64,000 bases of DNA, taken from Bacteroidales bacterium (GTDB lineage Bacteria; Bacteroidota; Bacteroidia; Bacteroidales; UBA932). Below the pieces are notes generated by a model. It was given only the letters and a program-made list of their open reading frames with translations. It searched no databases and was not told the origin of the DNA. Below are positions 27,801-36,936 of the stretch, one piece after another (position 1 is the stretch's first letter; each line of letters begins with the position of its first letter). Made by a program: the position numbers and the translations under genes. The stretch lies in NCBI GenBank assembly GCA_017519185.1, contig JAFWSX010000025.1, positions 1 to 64,000 of the forward strand. Direction: 5' to 3'.

Positions 27801-30173
27801 ATGACTAGAATAATAAAGAAAACTATACTGTTTCTGGCTTTCCTCACCGTTTGCATACAGGGATTTGCGGCCAAAAGTCCAAGAGCCAGGGTAAATTTCG
27901 ACTTTGACTGGAAATTTACACTTAACAATGATAATCCGGCATTTGCACAACCTGCTACAGACGACAGCGCTTGGGAGGATGTTCAGATTCCTCACGACTG
28001 GAATATCAAGGAAACTTTTGTAGAAGGACGTGGATCGGATGGATCGGCGGCAAATCTGCCAGGAGGAATTGGGTGGTATCGCAAGACCTTCGATGCACCT
28101 GCGTCATGGAAGGGTAAGTCGGTAACAATAATATTCGACGGGATACAGCACCAAAGCGATGTTTACATTAATGGTCATCATCTAGGATTCCATCCTTACG
28201 GGTATACATCTATTGTCTATGACCTGACACCTTACCTTAAGTACGGCCAGAAGAATGTCATAGCCGTGAGGGCCAATACAACTGGGCAGCGCCCCCGTTG
28301 GTATGCAGGAGCAGGCATATACCGCCATGTAACCCTCGATGTCACCAGCCAGATTCATGTGGACACCTATGGCACTTACATTACGTTTCCTGAGGTCAGC
28401 AAAACAGCGGCTAGGGTAAATGTAGTGACTACCGTCAGAAATGATGGCAGCAAGACAGCAAACGTGACAGTCTCTCAGCGTATTCTGGATGCATCCGGCA
28501 AGCAGGTTGGAAAAGTTTCAAGTGCCAATGGCAGCATAGCTGAGGAAGCAGAAGGAGACATCACAGTCTCCATGGATATGACTATGCCTGAGCTTTGGAG
28601 TATCGAAAATCCATATCTGTATACAATGGAAACGACTGTAAAAGCAGCAGGTGCTGTCAAAGATGTCTATACAACAACATTCGGCGTGCGTTCAGCTCGT
28701 TTTGACAAAGACAGAGGTTTTATTCTAAATGGAGAACAAGTTAAGCTGAAGGGAGTCTGTCTGCATACAAATTCGGGATCTCTGGGTGTGGCCATTCCAG
28801 ACCGTTCATTCGAACGTTGCCTTGAAATACTCAAGGAGTATGGAGTGAATGCCATTCGTTTCGGCCATCACCAGCCACAGAGTGTCTTCCTCGATATGTG
28901 TGACAGGATGGGATTCGTGGTTTATGATGAGGCGTTCGACAAATGGAAAAGCGGTTATTATGCTCAATATTTCGACGAATGGTGGCAAAAAGACCTGGAG
29001 AATATGCTTCTGAGGGATCGAAACCATCCTTGCGTTGTGGTATGGAGCATAGGAAATGAGCTTTCGGAAGCTAATCTCACTACTGACGAAGGTGTCCAGA
29101 GGGCAGCTATGCTGCAGGATTTTGTTCACTCATTCGAGCCTACGCGGCAGGTCTCTCTGGCTGCGCAGAACAATCATCAGTTCAAGTTCGCAGGAGTCAC
29201 CGATGTAATAGGTTACAATTATCTCGAAGCAAGGCTAATTGCAGAGAAAACATCAGTGGCACCCGACAGAATCACCCTTGTGACGGAGGAGTTGCCTTTT
29301 TACCGTGGAGAGGAAGGGAATATCCGCAGTTATACACCACTCAATCCCTGGGAACTCATTTCCCAGACAGACTTTATCGCAGGAGGTTTCATCTGGAGCG
29401 GCGTTGACTATGTCGGAGAGGCTTCAAGGGGAAGCCGCGGATGGCCCAACGGATTGTTCGATGTCACGATGTATGAAAAACCCCGTGCATCGTATCATAG
29501 GGCAATGTGGAACGATGAACCTCTGGTCCGCATCAACGTACCTTTCCAGGAGGCTGACATAGATATGGGACGTGACCTTTGGCAATGGCCCAAAGTAGTC
29601 AATCATTGGAATCTCCCCGAATCATACAACGGATATGTGATTCCAGTGGAAACGCCAACTAACTGCGAGGAGGTACAGTTGTTTCAGGACGGTCATCTGA
29701 TGGGCACTCAGAAAACCGCAGATTTTACCAATCACACAATAGTATGGTATCTTCCATACAGACCCGGAACTCTTGAGGCAAAAGGCCTAAACGGCGGCAA
29801 GGTCGTGGCCAGTTGTTCGATAACCACTTCCGGCAATACTGCAGGTGCTGAAGTCAAGGCTGATCGGGAAAGTATCAATGCCGACGGTCAGGACTTGAGT
29901 TTCATATCAGTTCAACTGGTGGACCAGAACGGCATTCCTGTGCAGACAGACGACAAGATGGTGAGTGTGAGCGTAGAAGGAGAAGGTCGGCTCCTCGGTC
30001 TTGACAGCGGCGACCTTCGCCGGCAGGGATCATTTGCTGGTAATTCTCTCAAGACCTATTTCGGCCGAGTGCAGGCCACGGTCCAATCTACTCGCAAAGC
30101 CGGAAAGATTATAGTCAGGGTTGAGGTTGAAGGTGCTGACAAACCGTACTATGTTGAATTGGAAACCAGGTAG
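27801..30173 (+). CDS. Secreted GH2-family glycosidase (beta-galactosidase-like)
   Basis: The 790-residue enzyme starts with a signal peptide (cleavage near GFAA, 21-24). The GH2 domains follow in order: sugar-binding sandwich (about 30-180, with IPHDWNIKE and YRKTF), immunoglobulin-like domain (about 185-300), TIM barrel (about 300-590) and C-terminal sandwiches including a DUF4982/BIG-like part. The acid/base glutamate is E420 in SIGNELSE; the nucleophile is probably E496 in LVTEELPF. Family members are beta-galactosidases, glucuronidases or related enzymes. It lies 98 bases after susD in the same direction and is the only intact glycosidase of the locus in this window. Its stop abuts that of convergent miaA. 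Confidence 0.9.
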   Translation: MTRIIKKTILFLAFLTVCIQGFAAKSPRARVNFDFDWKFTLNNDNPAFAQPATDDSAWEDVQIPHDWNIKETFVEGRGSDGSAANLPGGIGWYRKTFDAPASWKGKSVTIIFDGIQHQSDVYINGHHLGFHPYGYTSIVYDLTPYLKYGQKNVIAVRANTTGQRPRWYAGAGIYRHVTLDVTSQIHVDTYGTYITFPEVSKTAARVNVVTTVRNDGSKTANVTVSQRILDASGKQVGKVSSANGSIAEEAEGDITVSMDMTMPELWSIENPYLYTMETTVKAAGAVKDVYTTTFGVRSARFDKDRGFILNGEQVKLKGVCLHTNSGSLGVAIPDRSFERCLEILKEYGVNAIRFGHHQPQSVFLDMCDRMGFVVYDEAFDKWKSGYYAQYFDEWWQKDLENMLLRDRNHPCVVVWSIGNELSEANLTTDEGVQRAAMLQDFVHSFEPTRQVSLAAQNNHQFKFAGVTDVIGYNYLEARLIAEKTSVAPDRITLVTEELPFYRGEEGNIRSYTPLNPWELISQTDFIAGGFIWSGVDYVGEASRGSRGWPNGLFDVTMYEKPRASYHRAMWNDEPLVRINVPFQEADIDMGRDLWQWPKVVNHWNLPESYNGYVIPVETPTNCEEVQLFQDGHLMGTQKTADFTNHTIVWYLPYRPGTLEAKGLNGGKVVASCSITTSGNTAGAEVKADRESINADGQDLSFISVQLVDQNGIPVQTDDKMVSVSVEGEGRLLGLDSGDLRRQGSFAGNSLKTYFGRVQATVQSTRKAGKIIVRVEVEGADKPYYVELETR

Positions 30174-31031
30174 CTACAAGTCTGTCCAGCGGATGGATGC
30201 GTCGCGTCCCCAGTAGGTCATCTGGCGCTTGGCGTAATGCCTGGTGTTCCGCTTGATGGTAGCGACTGCATCTTCGAGAGTGCAGGCGCCGTCAAAGAAA
30301 TTGAACAGTTCCTTATATCCCACAGTGTTCAATGCTGTGAGGTTGCGTAACGGCAGCAGGGCCTTTGCTTCTTCGAGCAGACCCTGCTGCATCATTTCGT
30401 CGACGCGGCAGTCAATGCGCTCATATAGCACACTGCGCTCCCTGCGTAGTCCGATCTTTTCAATCTCGAATGGACGTTGCTTGGATGTTGAGGTCTTGTA
30501 GTCCGAGAACTTGCGTCCCGTGGCGATAGTCACTTCCAGGGCCCTGACGACTCTCTGCCAGTTTGCTATGTCTATTGCGGCGTAGCTCTCCGGGTCCAGC
30601 CTTTTCAGGTCCAGGCGAAGCGACTCGACACCTTCTTCTTTTACCCGTTTCGTCAGTTGCTCTCTGAGTTCCGGGTCGGCTGGCGGGAAATCGTCCAGAC
30701 CGTTGCAGAGTGCGTCGATGTAGAATCCGGAACCTCCGGCCATGACTACTGTGTCGTATTTCTTGAAAAGCTTTTCGAGGAGTGCCATTGCGTCCAGTTC
30801 GAACATCCCTGCAGTGTAGGGCTCCTGCACGGAACGGCACGCTATGAAATGGTGCTTCACGCGGCGCAGAGTCTCTTCTTCGGGGCGTGCCACGCCTATG
30901 GACATTTCCTTGAAAATCTGGCGGGAATCGCAGTTGACTATCTCAGTGCCCAGGCTTTCTGCGAGGCTGACAGCATAATCCGTCTTTCCCACGGCTGTGG
31001 GACCGAGAACTATCGTCAGTTTTTTTGACAT
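30174..31031 (-). CDS. miaA: tRNA dimethylallyltransferase
   Basis: MiaA adds a dimethylallyl group to A37 of tRNAs that read codons starting with U. The 285-residue protein has the P-loop GPTAVGKT (10-17), the segment NCDSRQIF that follows in the family, the AGGSGFYIDAL block and the late NTVGYKEL. Its length is slightly short of the usual 300. It and the next minus-strand gene are separated by 12 bases and may be co-transcribed. Confidence 0.95.
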   Translation of the reverse strand: MSKKLTIVLGPTAVGKTDYAVSLAESLGTEIVNCDSRQIFKEMSIGVARPEEETLRRVKHHFIACRSVQEPYTAGMFELDAMALLEKLFKKYDTVVMAGGSGFYIDALCNGLDDFPPADPELREQLTKRVKEEGVESLRLDLKRLDPESYAAIDIANWQRVVRALEVTIATGRKFSDYKTSTSKQRPFEIEKIGLRRERSVLYERIDCRVDEMMQQGLLEEAKALLPLRNLTALNTVGYKELFNFFDGACTLEDAVATIKRNTRHYAKRQMTYWGRDASIRWTDL

Positions 31032-31043
31032 GAAAGGGGGAGG

Positions 31044-31589
31044 TTAGTCGTCTGAACCGGAATCCATTCCGTCTTCGAATTCGCTGAAAACGTCATCGTC
31101 ATCCTTCTCGTCAACCTCATCGTCATCCTCGTCGTCATCGTCCAGGGCGGGCCCGCTGCTTGCGCGCGGGATGTACACCTGGGGATCTTCGTATTTGGGC
31201 GAGAACTGGTCGGGATTGTGCCCCTTTTCGAGGACGGTCTGGGGATAATGGCTCCTGGGGTTCTCGAGTTCTTCGCCGACGATGGTCAGGATGATGCAGC
31301 TGTTGTTGTGCATATCGTAGCAGAACTGCAGCACATTCTGGCCTTTTTCCACCAACTGCTCGAAAGACACGCGGTCCATTGAGCCGTACCCGAGATCAAA
31401 GAGGCCGTATACGGCGGCCATTTTGCCGTTTTCGTCAACAGCACGGTATACTACGATCTGATCGGAAGAGAAACACAGATCGTTGATTATGAATTTGTTG
31501 AAATTGAACAGACTCATACTTGCAGGGATTTCGTACTCCCTGACGAACACCTTGCTGGAAGGAATAGTTGCTCTTATTTTGTAGATCAT
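31044..31589 (-). CDS. pRiA4b Orf3-like protein with acidic tail
   Basis: The 181-residue protein resembles the plasmid pRiA4b Orf3-like family (starts MIYKIRATI, then FNFNKFIINDLCFSSDQ), a domain of unknown function common on Bacteroidota chromosomes. The last 35 residues or so are almost all Asp and Glu with a few Ser, a low-complexity acidic tail. No signal peptide or membrane segment is seen, so it should be cytoplasmic. The family name comes from a plasmid but nothing around it suggests mobility. Confidence 0.75.
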   Translation of the reverse strand: MIYKIRATIPSSKVFVREYEIPASMSLFNFNKFIINDLCFSSDQIVVYRAVDENGKMAAVYGLFDLGYGSMDRVSFEQLVEKGQNVLQFCYDMHNNSCIILTIVGEELENPRSHYPQTVLEKGHNPDQFSPKYEDPQVYIPRASSGPALDDDDEDDDEVDEKDDDDVFSEFEDGMDSGSDD

Positions 31590-31615
31590 GTCAGTAAGCC
31601 AGAGCTCGTTTCATC

Positions 31616-31647
31616 TTTGCAAAAATATAAATAAAAGCCTACTTTTG
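31616..31647 (+). promoter_or_regulatory. Promoter of the yigZ-pyrBI run
   Basis: TTTG (31616-31619) and TACTTTTG (31640-31647) are 20 bases apart, a good Bacteroidota promoter. The yigZ start at 31657 is only nine bases after the -7 box, so the mRNA would have a very short leader. Confidence 0.75.
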
Positions 31648-31656
31648 CAATCAGTA

Positions 31657-32271
31657 ATGGATTCAGTTACAAAACCGGTTACTGATAGCTACAAAAGCAT
31701 CGCAGCCCCCTCAAGAGGCCTATATAAAGACAAGGGGAGCAAATTTCTTTCTTTCGCGTATCCGGTTTCTACGGAAGCTCAGGTCAAGGTCATAGTCTCT
31801 TCCCTTAAAAAGGAATATTTCGACGCACGGCATCATTGCTATGCGTACCGCCTCGGCCTTACCGGTGACAGGTGGCGTGCGAATGACGACGGAGAACCAT
31901 CTTCGACCGCCGGCCGCCCCATCCTGGGGCAGATCCTGTCTGCCGAACTGAGCGATATACTTATAGTGGTGGTACGCTATTTCGGCGGCATCCTGCTTGG
32001 TACATCCGGCCTCACAGTGGCTTATAAGACTGCTGCTGCAGATGCCCTTGCCAACAGCGAAATAGTAGAGAAAATCGCTACCGAGTCGTTTGAGATAAGA
32101 TTTGACTACCTTCAGATGAACGATGTGATGAAAGTTCTCAAGGAACTCCAGATCGCGCCGAAGGAACAGAGTTTTGACGAAAGGTGCCTGATTGTGGCTT
32201 CGGTCCGCCTGAGAGACATACCCCGGTTCAAGGAAATGCTTAAAAGTACAGATATATGCCAAAGAGTTTGA
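31657..32271 (+). CDS. yigZ: YigZ/IMPACT family protein
   Basis: The 204-residue protein (start at 31657, because the preceding in-frame stretch lies inside the promoter) has the IMPACT-family N-terminal domain: [11 protein letters not shown], the ARHHCYAYR segment, [15 protein letters not shown] and [20 protein letters not shown]1949-like C-terminal domain follows. The eukaryotic relative IMPACT regulates translation through GCN2; the bacterial role is not established. It overlaps pyrB by 16 bases. Confidence 0.9.
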   Translation: MDSVTKPVTDSYKSIAAPSRGLYKDKGSKFLSFAYPVSTEAQVKVIVSSLKKEYFDARHHCYAYRLGLTGDRWRANDDGEPSSTAGRPILGQILSAELSDILIVVVRYFGGILLGTSGLTVAYKTAAADALANSEIVEKIATESFEIRFDYLQMNDVMKVLKELQIAPKEQSFDERCLIVASVRLRDIPRFKEMLKSTDICQRV

Positions 32272-33161
32272 TATCAATCCACGATTTTTCCAAGGAAGAG
32301 ATGCTCCACATACTGGATGTGGCATCTGAGATGGAAAAGAACAAATCCCAGAAGATCCTGGACGGCAAAGTAGTCGCCTGCCTGTTCTTCGAGCCTTCGA
32401 CTCGCACCCGCCTCAGTTTCGAAACGGCTGCAAACCGTCTCGGAGCGAGAGTGATAGGTTTCAGTGACGTGGGCAATACTTCTATCAGTAAGGGAGAGAG
32501 CCTCAAGGATACCATCAAGATGGTTTCGAACTACGTGGACATCATCATCATGCGCCATCCCCTCGAAGGTGCGGCCCGCTATGCCAGCGAGGTCAGCAAC
32601 CTGCCGGTCGTCAATGCAGGTGACGGCGCCAACCAGCATCCCAGCCAGACTCTTCTGGACATGTATTCGATCCGCCAGTCACAAGGGCGTCTCGACGGCC
32701 TGACCATCAATATGGTCGGAGACCTTAAGTACGGACGTACCGTGCATTCGCTGCTGCAGGCGATGAGCCACTTCGACCCGAGTTTCGTCTTCACTGCTCC
32801 GGCCGAACTGCAGATGCCCGTGGAGTACAAGCAGTTCCTTACAGAGAGGGGCATAGCCTACAGGGAGACAACTTCGCTGAACGAGCATCTGAATGACTGC
32901 GACATCCTGTACATGACAAGGGTTCAGCAGGAGCGCTTCAGCGACCCTATGGAATATGAGAAGGTGAAGGATGTCTACCGGCTTGACGCAAGTATGCTTT
33001 CGAATGTGCGCAGCAATATGAAGATACTCCACCCGCTGCCCCGGATCAACGAGATATCACTCGACGTTGACGACACACCATATGCATATTATTTCAAACA
33101 GGCCGAAAACGGAATGTATGTCAGGATGGCAATCATAGCCTGCCTGCTCGGATACAGATAA
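32256..33161 (+). CDS. pyrB: Aspartate carbamoyltransferase, catalytic subunit
   Basis: PyrB joins carbamoyl phosphate to aspartate, the committed step of pyrimidine synthesis. The 301-residue protein has the carbamoyl-phosphate motif STRTR (48-52) within [11 protein letters not shown], the HPSQTLLDM segment and the aspartate-domain HPLPRINEI near the C terminus. The start overlaps the yigZ end and the stop shares a base with the pyrI start, so the three are translated in tandem. Confidence 0.97.
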   Translation: MPKSLISIHDFSKEEMLHILDVASEMEKNKSQKILDGKVVACLFFEPSTRTRLSFETAANRLGARVIGFSDVGNTSISKGESLKDTIKMVSNYVDIIIMRHPLEGAARYASEVSNLPVVNAGDGANQHPSQTLLDMYSIRQSQGRLDGLTINMVGDLKYGRTVHSLLQAMSHFDPSFVFTAPAELQMPVEYKQFLTERGIAYRETTSLNEHLNDCDILYMTRVQQERFSDPMEYEKVKDVYRLDASMLSNVRSNMKILHPLPRINEISLDVDDTPYAYYFKQAENGMYVRMAIIACLLGYR

Positions 33162-33631
33162 TGGAGGAAAAGATTATGACAATGACAGCAAGACAACTTA
33201 TAGTCAACGCCATCGAGAACGGTACGGTGCTTGACCACATTCCTTCCGAGAACCTTTTCAAGGTTGTGGATATCCTTAATTTGGCAGAATCTTCAAACCA
33301 GATAACCATAGGAAGCAACCTTGAGAGCAAAACTTTCGGCCGCAAGGGCATCATCAAGGTGGCTGACCGCTATTTCGAAGATGACGAGCTGAACCGCATA
33401 GCCCTCGTCGCCCCGCAGGCCACCATCAACATCATCAAGGACTACAAGGTCATTGAGAAACACAAGATTTCCATCCCCGAGGAGGTTGTAGGCATCGGCA
33501 AATGCGCCAACCCTATGTGCGTGACCAACCACCAGAAGATAGCCACCCGCTTCAAGACTATAGTCGAGGGTGACCGTATCAATCTTCTCTGCCATTATTG
33601 TGAAAAGACCACAAATATTATAAATTTGTAG
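33161..33631 (+). CDS. pyrI: Aspartate carbamoyltransferase, regulatory subunit
   Basis: PyrI binds nucleotide effectors and assembles with PyrB into the allosteric holoenzyme. The 156 residues match the family; the structural zinc is held by C115, C120 (CANPMC), C144 and C147 (CHYC). An internal ATG at codon 6 is an alternative start. The pairing with pyrB means pyrimidine synthesis is probably under CTP/ATP feedback here. Confidence 0.96.
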   Translation: MEEKIMTMTARQLIVNAIENGTVLDHIPSENLFKVVDILNLAESSNQITIGSNLESKTFGRKGIIKVADRYFEDDELNRIALVAPQATINIIKDYKVIEKHKISIPEEVVGIGKCANPMCVTNHQKIATRFKTIVEGDRINLLCHYCEKTTNIINL

Positions 33632-33674
33632 CCCCTTACAGACCCATTGTAAATCAATATAATCAACTACATAA

Positions 33675-34748
33675 ATGAAGAAAGCTTACAATTTTACCGC
33701 CGGCCCGTGCGTGTTGCCGCAGCCTGCCATTGATGCAGCCATCGAGGCTCTCAAAGATTTTGCAGGAACAGGCGTTCCGGTCGTTTCTATTTCACACCGT
33801 ACCAAAGAGTGGACAGCCGTAATGGACGAAGCCCGCAGTCTGTGGAAAGAACTTCTGAACATTCCAGACAACTATGAAGTGTTGTTCCTTGGAGGAGGTG
33901 CTTCAATGCAGTTCCTTTATGTGGCAATGAACTTCCTGGAGCACAAGGCCGCATATCTCGAGACTGGCGTCTGGGCAAAGAAAGCCCTCAAGGAAGCCAA
34001 AGGACTCGGCGACGCTTATGCCCTCGCATCAAGCGCTGACAAGACTTTCTGCTACATTCCCAAAGATTTTGAAATCCCCACTGATATAGATTATTTCCAT
34101 ATCACTTCGAACAATACCATCTACGGTACCGAGATAAGGCACGACATCGACAGCCCGGTTCCTCTGATTGCAGATATGTCTTCAGACATCCTGAGCCGTC
34201 CGGTAGATGTCAGCAAGTATGCCCTCATCTACGGTGGAGCCCAGAAGAACGTGGGCCCTGCCGGACTGGCATTCGCCATCGTCAACAAGGACGCTCTCGG
34301 CAAGGTAAGCCGCTATATCCCCACGATGCTCGACTACCGCACACATATCGAGGGCGGTTCGATGTTCAACACTCCTCCGGTATTCCCGATCTTCGTTATG
34401 ACCGAGACCCTCAAGTGGCTCAAGGGAATCGGCGGAGTAGAGGCAATCAACAAGCTTAACGTAGCCAAGGCTGAGAAGCTTTATGCAGAAATCGACCGCA
34501 ACACCATGTTCCGCGGAACTGCTGCCAAGGAAGACCGTTCTATCATGAACGTCTGCTTCGTGATGGCAGAAGGCAGGGAAGCCCTTCAGGACGAGTTCCT
34601 GGCCTTCGCCCAGAGCAAGGGTATGGTCGGCATCAAGGGCCACCGTTCAGTAGGCGGTTTCCGCGCATCCATCTACAATGCCTGCCCTATGGAGGCTGTG
34701 GATGCACTCATCGCATGCATGCAGGAATTTGAAGCTGATAAAAAGTAA
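33675..34748 (+). CDS. serC: Phosphoserine aminotransferase
   Basis: SerC transfers an amino group from glutamate to 3-phosphohydroxypyruvate, the second step of serine synthesis. The 357-residue PLP enzyme starts with the family hallmark [11 protein letters not shown], has the GGGAS phosphate-binding segment and the PLP lysine K191 in [20 protein letters not shown] box at 33621-33628, at the end of pyrI, may provide its own promoter. serA follows after four bases. Confidence 0.96.
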   Translation: MKKAYNFTAGPCVLPQPAIDAAIEALKDFAGTGVPVVSISHRTKEWTAVMDEARSLWKELLNIPDNYEVLFLGGGASMQFLYVAMNFLEHKAAYLETGVWAKKALKEAKGLGDAYALASSADKTFCYIPKDFEIPTDIDYFHITSNNTIYGTEIRHDIDSPVPLIADMSSDILSRPVDVSKYALIYGGAQKNVGPAGLAFAIVNKDALGKVSRYIPTMLDYRTHIEGGSMFNTPPVFPIFVMTETLKWLKGIGGVEAINKLNVAKAEKLYAEIDRNTMFRGTAAKEDRSIMNVCFVMAEGREALQDEFLAFAQSKGMVGIKGHRSVGGFRASIYNACPMEAVDALIACMQEFEADKK

Positions 34749-34752
34749 GATA

Positions 34753-35676
34753 ATGAAAGTATTGGTAGCAACAGAGAAACCTTTCGCATCAGTTGCAGTG
34801 AAAGGTATCCGTGAAATCGTGGAAAACGCAGGCCATCAGTTCGTGGCACTCGAGAAATATACCGACCAGAAAGACCTTCTCAAGGCCGTCAAGGATGCCG
34901 ATGCGCTCATCGTGCGTTCCGACAAGGTCACCGCTGACGTCGTAAAAGCAGCGAAGAACCTCAAGATTGTCGTAAGGGCAGGTGCCGGCTATGATAACCT
35001 GGACCTCGACGCACTCAGCGCCGCCAAGGTCGTGGCAATGAACACTCCCGGCCAGAACTCAAACGCCGTGGCTGAGCTTGCTGTAAGTTTCATGGTCTAT
35101 ATGTCCCGCAACCAGTATACTCCTGCCACCGGCAGCGAGCTGAAGGGCAAAACACTCGGTGTGCAGGCCTATGGCAACGTGGGCCGTCTCGTAGCCAATA
35201 TTGCCAAGGGCTTCGGAATGAACATAATGGCTTTCGACCCGTTCATCCCTGCCGAGAAGATAGAGGCTGACGGAGTCAAGGTTGCCTCTTCTCTCGAAGA
35301 ACTCTACAGCAGCAGCAACTTCATTTCCCTTCACATCCCCGTCACTCCCCAGACCAAAGGCTCTATCGGATATGCTCTGCTGAGCCGTATGCCGAAGGGA
35401 GGCTGCCTGGTGAACACTGCCCGCAAGGAAGTCATCAACGAAGCCGAGCTGGTGAAAGTGCTTACAGAGCGTGAAGACCTCAAGTACATCACCGACATCG
35501 CTGCCGACAACCAGGCTGAACTGAACGAGAAGTTCGGTGTCCGCGTGTTCGCAACGCCCAAGAAGATGGGTGCCCAGACATCGGAAGCCAACATCAACGC
35601 TGGTCTTGCTGCAGCACGCCAGATATGCGACTTTTTCGCTACAGGCAATACCCGTTTCCAACTTAACAGGTTCTAA
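34753..35676 (+). CDS. serA: D-3-phosphoglycerate dehydrogenase, short form
   Basis: SerA oxidises 3-phosphoglycerate to start serine synthesis. The start at 34753 (MKVLVATEKPF, 307 residues) follows serC; the longer frame upstream is inside serC. The Rossmann motif AYGNVGRLV, the catalytic arginine region VNTARKEVINE and the substrate segment APGQN-like NTPGQNSNAV are present. There is no ACT or ASB domain, so serine feedback through those is absent. Where most relatives have a catalytic His (TPHxGA) this protein has TPKKMGA; I recall the same in other Bacteroidota SerA, so it is a subfamily trait and not damage. Confidence 0.92.
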   Translation: MKVLVATEKPFASVAVKGIREIVENAGHQFVALEKYTDQKDLLKAVKDADALIVRSDKVTADVVKAAKNLKIVVRAGAGYDNLDLDALSAAKVVAMNTPGQNSNAVAELAVSFMVYMSRNQYTPATGSELKGKTLGVQAYGNVGRLVANIAKGFGMNIMAFDPFIPAEKIEADGVKVASSLEELYSSSNFISLHIPVTPQTKGSIGYALLSRMPKGGCLVNTARKEVINEAELVKVLTEREDLKYITDIAADNQAELNEKFGVRVFATPKKMGAQTSEANINAGLAAARQICDFFATGNTRFQLNRF

Positions 35677-35687
35677 GAAATTCAAAC

Positions 35688-36926
35688 ATGGTAAAAGTAA
35701 AACCCTTCGCCGCTATCAGGCCGCCCAAGGCGGTCGTAAAGGAAGTGGCCAGCCGTCCCTATGACGTGCTGTCATCTGAAGAAGCTAAGGCTGAGGCCGG
35801 CGAGAAATCGCTGCTTCACATCATCAAACCGGAAATAGATTTCGACCCGATTGCCGAAGAGCAGGATCCGCGCGTATATGAAAAGGCCGTGGAGAATTTC
35901 AAGCTCTGGCAGCAACGGGGATGGCTTGTTCAGGATGCGAAGGAATATTACTATGTCTATGCACAGACTATGGGAGACCGCACACAGTACGGTCTTGTAG
36001 TCTGCGCCAATGTCGAGGACTATATGAGCGGTGCCATCAAGAAGCACGAACTCACCCGCAAGGACAAGGAAGACGACCGTATGAAGCACGTCCGCATCCA
36101 GAGCGCGAACCTGGAGCCTGTGTTCTTCGCATATCCCGACAATGCCGCCATCGACGCGATTGTCGCCAGATATACCGCCGGTCCTGCTGAGTACGACTTT
36201 GTCGCTGATGACGGTTTCGGTCACAAGTTGTGGGTGATTGACGATCCGAAGGATATAGAGGCCATTACTGCTGCCTTCGCTTCCATCCCCGCATTCTATG
36301 TTGCCGACGGTCATCACCGTACCGCCGCAGCCGCCCGCGTGGGAGCGGAGCGCAAAGAGAACAATCCTGCCCACAACGGTACTGAGGAGTACAATTACTT
36401 TATGGCTGTCGTATTCCCCCAGAGCCATCTCAAGATTATGGAAATCAATCGTCTTGTGAAGGATCTGGCAGGCCTGACGCCAGAAGGACTCATCGAGGCT
36501 CTGAAAAAGAATTTCGTGGTCGAAGAGGCTAAATGCAGCGGTCCTTACCGCCCCTGCAGGCTTCACAACTTCGCTATGTATCTCGCCGGCAAGTGGTACT
36601 CTCTGACGGCAAAAGAAGGTACTTATGACGACAACGACCCCATCGGCAAGCTTGACGTCACAGTGCTCTCAAATCTTGTCCTTGAGGATATACTTCACAT
36701 CGGCGACCTGCGCACATCCGACCGCATTGACTTCCCGGGCGGCATCCGTGGCCTCGAAGAGCTGCAGCGCCGGGTCGACAGCGGCGAGATGGCAGTTGCC
36801 TTCGCCCTCTATCCCGTGACGATGGAGCAGCTCGTGAGCATAGCGGACACTGGAAACATAATGCCGCCCAAAACCACCTGGTTCGAGCCAAAGCTCCGCA
36901 GCGGCATCACCATACACAAGTTCTAA
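35688..36926 (+). CDS. DUF1015 family protein
   Basis: The 412-residue cytoplasmic protein starts with the DUF1015 signature (VKPFAAIRPPKAVVKEVASRPYDVLS) and contains YVADGHHRTAAA, its most conserved motif. The family has no proven biochemical role. It lies 11 bases after serA, an arrangement I recall in many Bacteroidota, which suggests a link to serine or phosphohydroxypyruvate metabolism. This is inference from position only. Confidence 0.88.
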   Translation: MVKVKPFAAIRPPKAVVKEVASRPYDVLSSEEAKAEAGEKSLLHIIKPEIDFDPIAEEQDPRVYEKAVENFKLWQQRGWLVQDAKEYYYVYAQTMGDRTQYGLVVCANVEDYMSGAIKKHELTRKDKEDDRMKHVRIQSANLEPVFFAYPDNAAIDAIVARYTAGPAEYDFVADDGFGHKLWVIDDPKDIEAITAAFASIPAFYVADGHHRTAAAARVGAERKENNPAHNGTEEYNYFMAVVFPQSHLKIMEINRLVKDLAGLTPEGLIEALKKNFVVEEAKCSGPYRPCRLHNFAMYLAGKWYSLTAKEGTYDDNDPIGKLDVTVLSNLVLEDILHIGDLRTSDRIDFPGGIRGLEELQRRVDSGEMAVAFALYPVTMEQLVSIADTGNIMPPKTTWFEPKLRSGITIHKF

Positions 36927-36936
36927 CAACAAAGAC

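Noticed and set aside
31044..31589. A mobile element suggested by the pRiA4b plasmid family name
   Set aside because: No transposase, inverted ends or target duplication is visible, and the family is common on chromosomes.
34753..35676. A truncated serA because of the 307-residue length
   Set aside because: The short form lacking the regulatory domain is normal in this phylum, and the catalytic domains are complete.
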